A stretch of DNA of 64,000 bases, from the NCBI GenBank assembly GCA_013180625.2, contig SNVD02001245.1, positions 1 through 64,000 on the forward strand. Direction: 5' to 3'. The notes under the pieces are model-generated. The model saw only the letters and a list, made by a program, of their open reading frames with translations. It had not been told where the DNA came from and made no database searches. The position numbers were made by a program, and so were the translations under genes. Each line of letters starts with the position of its first letter. The stretch's first letter is position 1. The DNA is from Boswellia sacra. Its lineage: Eukaryota; Streptophyta; Magnoliopsida; Sapindales; Burseraceae. This document shows positions 56,354 to 64,000 of this stretch, in pieces.

Positions 56354-56540
56354 CACTACAACAAAATAGGGTTTTTGTGTCACAATTTTTATGTCAGTTT
56401 CTAGAAGAGTGACACCTAATTACATTTCAAATTCAGTCAAACCCTATATATGTCATACATAAAAAATGGGGGATAATATGTGTCATGACAAAATTTTTTA
56501 GTGTGACACATATTACCAACTATAAAAGGAAAAAAATAAA
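56354..56540. repeat. Left terminal and subterminal region of the CACTA-type element
   Basis: Starts cactacaacaaaa and contains several gtgtca/tgacac words (for example gtgtcacaattttt and agtgtgacacatatta). Confidence 0.7.
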
Positions 56541-56569
56541 GCCCTAACACGCCTCTCTCCCTCTCGATT

Positions 56570-56735
56570 CACGCCTGTCTCTCGATTGCCTTCAGCTGCT
56601 GTTACTTCTCGTCTCCGTCCACGCCTATCTCTCTCGATTCACGCCTATCTCTCTCGATTGCCTTCAGCCACTGTTACTCCTCGTCTCCGTCCACGCCTAT
56701 CTCTCTCGATTGCCTTCAGCCGCTGTTACTCCTCA
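56570..56735. repeat. Short tandem repeat of about 55-75 bp
   Basis: Three or so copies of gattgccttcagccgctgtt, actcctcgtctccgtcc and acgcctatctctctc. It produces short open frames that are not genes. Confidence 0.8.
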
Positions 56736-58474
56736 TCTCCGTCGACTGCCTTCAACCGGTCAGCATGGCTCATCTCTCTCACTTGCCTTCAGCCGCTGTT
56801 GCTACGTAGTAGTGACAAGTTCTTTCAGGTATGATTTTCCTTTCCCATCTACTCTTAATCTGCTACTTCTTAATCGCTTTCTTCTCTTTCGCATGCTAAA
56901 TAGTGTTATGTTGCAGTTCTAACTACTGGCCATGGATTTTACGCGTAAATCTCTAAAACTTTCTTTAATCAGCCATGGATTTTGTTGCAATCTTATCATC
57001 TGTTTCAACCCTTTTTGTTCTCAGCAAAGAGTTTCTGCAGTCTTTTCTTCTTTTTTCTTTTTATTTTTTACATGTAATTGTAAACAAATATGAGCATTCA
57101 AAGATAAATAAATGTGGTTGTGGCCAAGCAGATTGGAGATTTGAGTGAAGATGATCATAAAAGGCTTTTGGGAAAGAAAAATAGTAGAGAAGCTTGATCA
57201 ATAAAATTTTTGGAGGATTTTCCATTGTGAGAGTAAGAGAGTTCCATGTTGAATTTTAAAATAAAAAGAGAGAGAAACGGATATGAGGAAAAAAATTAAA
57301 ATATTGATGAGATGGCTCTAGCTCTACAGGTGATTCATGATTTAATAAATGCATCATACAAACAAAATTAGGTGATATATCCGGTACACTTAATTAACTA
57401 TTATGATGATTTGATTTTGATATTCAATAGTTAATTAAGATAATAAAAATAATAATAAAAATAATGACTTGCTTGTTCCTGATCTCGTCGTCTTCTTGTG
57501 TTACCAAACCAAAGTCATTATCAAATTTGTGTCAAAATCTTGTTTTTCACTTCGCTAAATCTTTTGGTTCTCAGAGATTTCATGCGCTCTTCACGAACTC
57601 TAACTTTCTCTGGGGTAAATAAGTCGATCCTAACTCTCTCTCCTGGTCGTAAATGCTTACACAGATTTTTTTCCCCAAATTTACTGCATTACTATTCTTG
57701 TTTGCAGATCTTTGGTGGGGTGTGATTACGCTGTGGAGTCTTTGACCAGCTTTGCCTTTTCCATCATCATAAAAGGTTAGTAATTTCGTAGAAACCAGAT
57801 GATTTGGGTTGGTCTTTAGCTTCTTTTTTATACTTCATTTAGTGTATAGGTGAATATGTGACTAGTTTCTGGGAGGAGGTGGATCAACTTGTTCTGTATG
57901 AATAGCATTCTATGACAGCTATGTGATCTCTCCCCCATGGTGTTAGTATGTCATGTTGCTGCGTTATTTTTTTAACAGTAATAATAACTTTTTAGCAAGC
58001 CATGGATGAGTGTTTAAATTGATGGTGTCCTAAAAGTTATTGTTAGATAGCTTGCAGGATGAAGGGATAGTGAAAATATTTATATCGAAATTCAAATTAT
58101 TCAATGGTTTTTAAAACAAATGGTAGATCTTCCACGTTTTTGCAAATGTTGCAGGTTGTTGAAGGGCTTGATTTTATCTATGAACCTTATCATTTGTTAT
58201 TTTCTTGGAAAAGGATAATTGTATAATATTGTTATTTTCTGTCGAGGAATTTTGAATGAGGAGAATTTGATATAAAAGCTTGGATGGAGTTCGAAATTTA
58301 CTGCAATATTGAACCTTATCATTTGGTTACAACTGTTTTATTTTGTGATGTCCAACTTTGTTTTGGGAAAGACTTATCTCACTGCATTTATTTGGTAATG
58401 GGGAGAAAAAACTGGAAAATCTTCTGTTGTTGCAGAAGCATTTTGTATATAATCAAATAATTTGTCACTTCCAG
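56736..58474. other. Transposon interior, unassigned
   Basis: Moderate GC content with intron- and exon-like texture, probably captured gene sequence, for example around 57,490-57,780, but I recognise no protein family. Confidence 0.35.
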
Positions 58475-58613
58475 CGATGAGGAATTAGCAACTGAAGTGG
58501 CATGGGTAGTTGTGTATCTCTCAGCCCTCTCAAATGTTGCTACCAGTCGGCTGGTGAAGAGTGATGTCCTTCAACTACTTGTAGAAAGATTGGCAACATC
58601 AAATAGTTTGCAA
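58475..58613 (+). pseudogene. Captured exon of an importin-alpha (ARM repeat) gene, IMPA-9-like
   Basis: After acceptor ttccag the frame is open for 46 codons and reads DEELATEVAWVVVYLSALSN, then VATSRLVKSDVLQLLVERLA and TSNSLQ. This is ARM-repeat sequence typical of importin-alpha, and from memory of the family closest to the divergent plant isoform IMPA-9. Importin-alpha carries NLS cargo into the nucleus. The exon ends in a small duplication (acatcaaatagtttgca) and no further importin exons follow, so it is a gene fragment. Confidence 0.6.
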
Positions 58614-58783
58614 CATCAAATAGTTTAATGTTACTTCATTGTTTTTTCTGCTTCCTTCTATTCTTTTAAAGGTTGAATTATTGTGAATAAGTACAGAACG
58701 GACATGGATACTTGAATTATCTTGTTTATGTTGCTGTTTATTGTCTCTGGTGTACAATAGATTTGAAAGGATTGACGTAACAG

Positions 58784-60411
58784 GAGAAATTGTTACAAGT
58801 GGCTGGGTTGCCCATGGTGGAACATTGCATGGGAGGTTACAACAGCTGCATGTTTGCATATGGACAAGTAAGCTTTTAATAACTCTGTATCCTTAATGTT
58901 GTTTCATTTAAAGATTCTTCGTGAGTGTCCAATTATTTGATTTAATTTGTTAAATTTTTCTTGCAGACCGGAAGTGGGAAGACTCACACGATGCTTGGAG
59001 ACATTGAGGGAGGTACTCAAAGACATAGCGTCAATTGTGGGATGACACCAAGAGTATTCGAATATTTATTCTCTAGAATACAGAAGGTATTCTGATATTC
59101 TGTGGGAAAATGAATTTCTATTCTTTTTGCGTTGAATGTTAAAAGAATCACCAATAATGGGTAGGCTTTGCTATAAGACTACAAATTGATTTTCTTTGCT
59201 AAAAGTTATTAATCTAATGAAAAAAATGGTTACTCTTTTAACTTTTGACCAGAAAAAAAGGAAGATAAAAAAATGGTTACTTGTAAATGTTCATTTTTGG
59301 AAATTTACAATGAACAGATTCTGGATCTTTTGGATCCATCTTCCAGTAACCTGCAGGTATAAATTACTTAAAAGACTGCATGTTTAAGGTTTCATATCTT
59401 TCGCTTTCCTTATCTAATTTATGACTGCTGCAGAAATCAGTTTAAAACCTCACATACCTGTGAGGGCACCTTTATTCGTTTATTTATTTTTAAACATTTT
59501 ACATAGTTGTCGGGATAATTTTAGATTCCAGAAAGTGTATTAGACAAGAGCATCTTTTGGATGGCCTAATCTGCAATTCATGTCAAACTCACATAATTTA
59601 TATTATTAACTTGGATTATTTTGTTTGTATGTTGCAGATACGAGAAGACAATAAGAAAGGTGTCTATGTTGAGAATCTCAAGGAGATAGAAGTTACAAGT
59701 TGCAGGGATGTGATTCAGCAACTTCTTCAAGTATGTTTTCATCTTTGCTGATTCTTTGATTCCAATTTGCAGCTGCAGTTGATCATGCACTACTACTATC
59801 CTTGGAGCCTTGGTATTTTTGTTCAATATTGAAGATTGTGTGCACTAAGTAACTCTTTTGTAGCGTGGGCAGTTAGCTTAATTGATGAAGTACATTAAAT
59901 TCTGTTATGTCGTAGTTAAGGTTTCTATTAGTTGCCTTAGGTGAGGAAAATCCAGAATTTTGTCAATTTATTGTTGTAGAAAGTCCAATAAAATATCTAA
60001 TCAATCCTAAAGTTTTGGTGAAAGTGGTCATACGTTCTTGAAGTGAATCATTTTGTTGCACATTTTTTAGGTTATTGTTCCTTATTCTCTCCTATTGGAT
60101 CTTTTGCTGACTGGGCATGTCTAACAGCAAGCATCATACTTTCTTCTGTTAACAGAGTTTTGCCTATTTGGTACACGAAATTTTGCCTGGATGATTAGTT
60201 TCTTCTTGAACGAAAAAACTTCTAATATTTGCATTGGTTTTGGAAATTTAAACATTTTGCTCATTTTCTCTTAATTCCATATCTTGCAAAAATTGTTAAT
60301 TAAAGCTCAATAATGTTTCAGGGGGCTGCCAATAGAAAGGTTGCTGTCACAAATATGAATCGTGCAAGTAGTCGTTCTCATAGTGTTTTTACATGCATTA
60401 TTGAAAGTCAG
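58784..60411 (+). pseudogene. Captured kinesin-12 (PAKRP-type) motor-domain fragment
   Basis: Five exons with GT/AG borders: 58,784-58,867 (EKLLQVAGLPMVEHCMGGY, then NSCMFAYGQ), 58,967-59,086 (TGSGKTHTMLGDIEGG, then VNCGMTPRVFEYLFSRIQK), 59,253-59,356 ([20 protein letters not shown]), 59,638-59,730 (GVYVENLKEIEV, RDVIQQLLQ) and 60,322-60,411 (GAANRKVAVTNMNRASSRSH, then SVFTCIIESQ). The P-loop GQTGSGKT and switch I NMNRASSRSH are intact. The switch II DLAGSE, the rest of the motor and the stalk are absent. The frame breaks at an A run near the start of exon 3. The GGTQRHS-VNCGMTPRVFEYLF text is typical of plant phragmoplast kinesins of family 12, which act in cytokinesis. Exons and introns are kept, so capture was from genomic DNA. 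Confidence 0.8.
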
Positions 60412-62038
60412 GTGAGAAACTTTCCAAAATCTTTGCTTTGGTTTTTTTTCTGAACATCCTTCTGAGCTTCTTCATTATATCTTGTAAATGTTTGTTTGTT
60501 GCAAAATTTCAAATTTTAATTGAGTTTTGCTCTTAGTGGGAGTCCCAAGGTGTAACTCATGAACACTTTTGTAGTTTCTGTCTATTTTGTATGCATATAA
60601 ACTCTAATCTATTGGAATTTTGATTTTATCTTTGCAGCTATACCAGCACATAGTTTACTAAACTTTTTGTATGTAAGTTGGGTTTTGGCAACTTGATCTG
60701 CTGTACCCTCCCTCGCTGAATCATTTCACAAATTGTAATTGTGAACTAATTACTAGACTCGCTAAATCTAAATGTATTATTTATCGTACCTTTTTGGTTG
60801 ATTAATTGGAAATGATGATTTAATAATCGAGGTGATAAGGATCCATTTTTTTGAGGATAAACACAACCAGACACAACCAAAAGTGATCCAGTTGTGTTAA
60901 ATGTCTGTTACTCCTTTCTGGTTGTTTTCATAGCCTGATTGTAAGAGACAGAGAATAATGAATATGAGTTTGCATAGATTTAGATCTGTAGAAGCCAAAC
61001 ACTTCTTTGCTAATGATAACGATGTTGTTGTATTAGTAGTTCTATTCTGACTCTCTCCTTGAGAAGTGAAGGGTTATTTCAGATTCAGAGGCAACAAAAC
61101 GGCTTTCACTTTCTGTATGCTTTCTCTATTTTTTTTTCTCTTTTTTTCTTTTCTTTTCTGCAAATTCGTTAGTTTTTTATTCATTACAATCATCAATTAC
61201 AAGCTTGAAGTTGTTATATTTTCTTCCACGTTTGGAATTATCTGCAAGCTTTTGTGCTTTTTCACTTTTTGATTCTGCTGGGGTAGTTTTAAGTTTTTGT
61301 TCAAGTTTCTAGTTATGTTGCTTTTTATAGGTTATTTTCGGATGTTCCATTCTTAGCTTTCCATGTCCTGGTTTGTATAAAAAAATAAGAATCTTTAATT
61401 TTCGATTACGAGCTTGAGTGTCGTAAGACGGGGTACTGGTTACAAACTTGATACTCTTACAAATTAGGAGCAAGGAAAAATATTATGAACTAAGAAAGAA
61501 ACGGTGGATTTTGGTGAAACTATAAACTGAACTGATGATAACTCTAATTCTTCAAAAGCTATTGATTTGCCCTTGTCCCCCGTATACTGTAAGAGATTTC
61601 ACTGCTAATGAAATGCCTAACTCTTTAACAATTTTACTAAACCAGTCGGTGAGCTATAGCCATTAACATATTGCCTGTACCAAGTATATTTTATAAATTA
61701 CGGTGGAACCAAAATATTATTTTCTTTTTCTTATGAGTTGCCTTTTCAAGTTACAACCCTGGATATATAGTCCGACAGAGAAAAAAGGGATAACCAGCCA
61801 GCTAAGATTTCAATAGGCTGGACATGAAGCTTTTAATGCATTTGTATCTTTGCTTCACCCCACATGACAATTTTGGTTAATATCACTTATGAACCGGTTT
61901 TGTTGACTTGCATAAACTGTATGAAGACATGCATAAACTGCACTACTCTGTTAATGCAATATTTTTGTTGACTTGAACATGTGGCCTTATCTCTCCTATA
62001 TAAAATAGTTTTATTGGTATGGGAAGATATATGTTAAA
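60412..62038. other. Transposon interior, unassigned
   Basis: Begins as the intron after the last kinesin exon. No switch II exon or other protein motif is seen. Confidence 0.4.
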
Positions 62039-62246
62039 ATGTTGATTAATGATGTAGAGCCAGGGCCAAATACCAGAAAGACAGTGGCTATAATTCTCGG
62101 AGGAGCTGTTGGAGTTGGGTTTATAGTTATTTGCTTGATGTTTGCCAGGAATCTGATGAAGAAACAGGATGAGCTGCAACATTATGTAGAATTGATGAAG
62201 AAACGGGATGCTTTTGTCTGCAAAAGCATTGATGCTGCAAAGGAGG
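62039..62246 (+). pseudogene. Exon-like segment with one membrane helix, family unknown
   Basis: The open segment reads VEPGPNTRKTVAIILGGAVG, then VGFIVICLMFARNLMKKQDE, and ends before donor gtatgg at 62,247. A single hydrophobic stretch of about 22 residues is followed by a basic and coiled-coil-like tail (ELMKKRDAFVCKSIDAAKE). Coding texture is good but I do not recognise the family. It is probably a third captured host fragment. Confidence 0.4.
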
Positions 62247-62447
62247 TATGGCCATTTTGACAATGGGTTAGTTCTTGGTCTTTTATTGTTAAGAACGGAC
62301 ATGTTTTGTTTGATACAGTGTCAGGTAGATCCTCAAGTTAGTGCTATTTTTCTCTTTTTGTTCTGGTGAATGAGTTGCACTGATAAATGCATTGCCACAT
62401 ATGCCATTTTATATACTTTGACTACAAGTCCTAGTTGCTCTGTTTTG

Positions 62448-62575
62448 GTTTCTTGTATGCTTATTTATGAGTAAACTCATGTATTATTGCTTATTTGATT
62501 TCTTGTATGCTTATTTATGAGTAAACTCATGTATTATTGCTTATTTGGTTTCTTGTATGCTTATTTATGAGTTTT
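62448..62575. repeat. Tandem repeat of about 56 bp, 2.3 copies
   Basis: Units contain gatttcttgtatgcttattt, atgagtaaactcatgtatta and ttgctta. Confidence 0.85.
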
Positions 62576-62599
62576 ATGTATTATTTAAAACAAAAAAAT

Positions 62600-63186
62600 A
62601 TATAATACGTGTCAGGATCTGTCAGCAGATCCTGACACGTGTTATATGTTTTTTACAAATTACGTGTCGGCCAAAAATCGACACATAAAGACTCGCTAAA
62701 ATGGAAATATGTGTCACTTAGTAATGAACTATATGTCGGTCTCTAACCGACACAGGTTTTTTTATTTTTATTTAAGTGTCGGCCTAAAACCGACACATAT
62801 TCTTTACAAAAATACGAAATATGTGTCACTTTATTTGAATGTGTCGGTCATGGAATGACACGTCTGTGTCGTTTTTTGACCGACACAAGATATGTGTCAC
62901 TTATTGGCTGACACATATTTAGTTAAAACGAATATTTGTGTCATTTCTTGATCGACACAACATAGGTGTCACTTAATGACTGACACATATTTGGTAGATT
63001 CCGTTATTATGTGACACATATATGATTATACATGTCTGTTTTTGAACGACACGTATGGTTGTGTCGGTTTGACCGAATGACACATATAGAATACGTGTCA
63101 AGGCCATATATGTCGCACAAAAACCAACACGTATTATGATATGTGTCAGTTTTCGGTCGACACAAAAGAGCTTTTTTGTTGTAGTG
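62600..63186. repeat. CACTA subterminal repeat region, left arm of an inverted repeat
   Basis: Dense short words of the form tgtgtcggtttttgaccgac or variants in both orientations, ending in the CACTA terminus at 63,186. It starts with a hairpin (62,607-62,640). Confidence 0.8.
62607..62640. repeat. Perfect 15-bp hairpin
   Basis: acgtgtcaggatctg (62,607-62,621) and its exact reverse complement cagatcctgacacgt (62,626-62,640), separated by 4 bases. Confidence 0.95.
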
Positions 63187-63680
63187 TTGGTTTTTGTGTC
63201 AGCTGAAAACTGACACATATCAAAATACATGTCGGTTTTTGCACGACACGTATGGCCCTGACACGTATTCTATACGTGTCACTTGATCAAACCGACACAA
63301 GAATATGCGTCGTTCAAAAACAGACATGTATTAACAATTATGTGTCACTTAGTAATGAATTTTATCAAATATGTGTCAGTTTTTGAACGACACATATTTT
63401 GTGTCGGTCAAAAAATGACACTGGCGTGTCAAACAATGACCGACACATATGACTCCTGAATCATATGTGTCATACACTGAACGACACATAAATCTTCACT
63501 AAGTGACATATATTCTGTTATCTATGTGTCGGTTATTGGCCGACACTAAAATTTAAAAAATTTTATACGTGTCATTCGATGGCCGACACATATTTCGTTC
63601 ACTAAGTGACACATATTCCGTTTTGTGGTGAACATATATGTGTCGGTTTTTAGCCGACACTGAATTTTCAAAAAATTTTA
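63187..63680. repeat. Right arm of the subterminal inverted repeat
   Basis: It begins ttggtttttgtgtcagctga and is, with moderate divergence, the reverse complement of sequence leading up to about 63,175 (for example cgttcaaaaacagacatgta here against tacatgtctgtttttgaacg at 63,030). The match is clearest over about 240 bp per arm and weakens outward. The arm extends to about 63,680 and does not itself begin with a CACTA terminus. Confidence 0.8.
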
Positions 63681-64000
63681 TACGGACCACCACAAGTGAG
63701 AGGTTCCACCACAAAAACAACAACTGTAAAACACCTTAACTTGAGGATCTACCTCACACTCTGTCAAACAGAACAGGTCCATACTTAACAATAAAAGACC
63801 AAGATCAATAATTCAACCTCCAAAATATATTATGTAGACAATAACTCAGGGAGAAAAAAAAAGCCACGGGGAACAAACTAGCACCACCTCTAGAACAAGT
63901 AAAGAGTTTTGACAAGACCAAGCCGCAGACTCTAGTGAGGAGAAAATATAATGCATGGTTCCTGCCAATTAATCCTGTGCACATAAAGTCAGTTACAAGG
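63681..64000. other. Window end, no gene recognised
   Basis: About 320 bp of balanced composition without subterminal words. No recognisable coding motif. RT sequence expected on the far side of a simple CACTA insertion is not seen here. Confidence 0.4.

Larger units (their letters stand above)
56354..63186. mobile_element. CACTA-type DNA transposon carrying host gene fragments
   Basis: The left end cactacaacaaaatagg is a CACTA terminal repeat. A reverse complement, tttttttgttgtagtg, ends at 63,186. Both ends are followed inward by subterminal words such as gtgtca/tgacac and gtgtcggt, the kind bound by the transposase in CACTA elements. No transposase is recognisable, so the element is non-autonomous. 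It contains an importin-alpha-like exon (58,475), kinesin-12 motor exons (58,784-60,411) and a membrane-segment exon (62,039). The outer 3 bp are atg on the left and ttg on the right, and RT sequence does not resume after 63,186, so the true right end may lie further on. Confidence 0.7.

Noticed and set aside
56586..56922. Ser/Arg/Leu-rich ORFs near the CACTA left end
   Set aside because: Produced by a short tandem repeat.
63184..63189. 63,186 as the proven right end of the CACTA insertion
   Set aside because: Flanking triplets differ (atg and ttg) and interrupted RT sequence does not resume; only reported as a recognisable terminus.

Overview
The window is nuclear DNA of a flowering plant, almost certainly a eudicot. 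It carries a TIR-type NBS-LRR (TNL) resistance-gene body, a class absent from grasses, set in AT-rich sequence packed with plant-type LTR retrotransposons, a CACTA transposon, small MITE-like elements and a large satellite array. Very little looks like ordinary single-copy gene space. I could not identify the species.

Layout. 1-6,000: AT-rich DNA with one scrambled TNL relic (843-1,107) and two MITE-like elements. 6,113-12,708: a TNL gene with NB-ARC, LRR and post-LRR exons and acidic tail exons, but no TIR exon in the 6 kb upstream. A possible last exon at 19,261-19,320 would place the next element inside its last intron. 14,246-18,695: a decayed Ty3/gypsy chromovirus that has lost its integrase. 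22,573-24,454: a receptor-like-kinase pseudogene with both kinase ends but no catalytic core. 24,455-28,030: AT-rich, nothing recognised. 28,030-37,540: a satellite of about 41 units, mostly 225 bp long. 38,922-46,612: a decayed Tat/Ogre-type LTR retrotransposon with two LTRs, two RNase H regions and two small tandem arrays in its 3' part.

48,501-56,353: a minus-strand Athila-type retrotransposon. Between the end of pol and the 3' LTR, the position normally held by an env-like gene, lie two uninterrupted ORFs: a LOG-family (cytokinin-activating phosphoribohydrolase) protein and a small basic, cysteine-rich protein resembling the nucleic-acid-binding proteins of filamentous plant RNA viruses. 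Its reverse transcriptase is cut at 56,353/56,354 by a CACTA-type transposon (56,354 to 63,186 or beyond). That transposon carries spliced fragments of two unrelated host genes side by side, an importin-alpha-like ARM exon and five exons of a kinesin-12 motor domain. Beyond its second recognisable terminus, subterminal repeats form an inverted duplication of roughly 0.5 kb per arm.

The most unusual features are the LOG-like plus viral-NABP-like pair inside the Athila element, the CACTA element carrying two host gene fragments, and the 225-bp satellite built from about eight smaller modules. All family assignments come from reading motifs by eye; no database search was possible.
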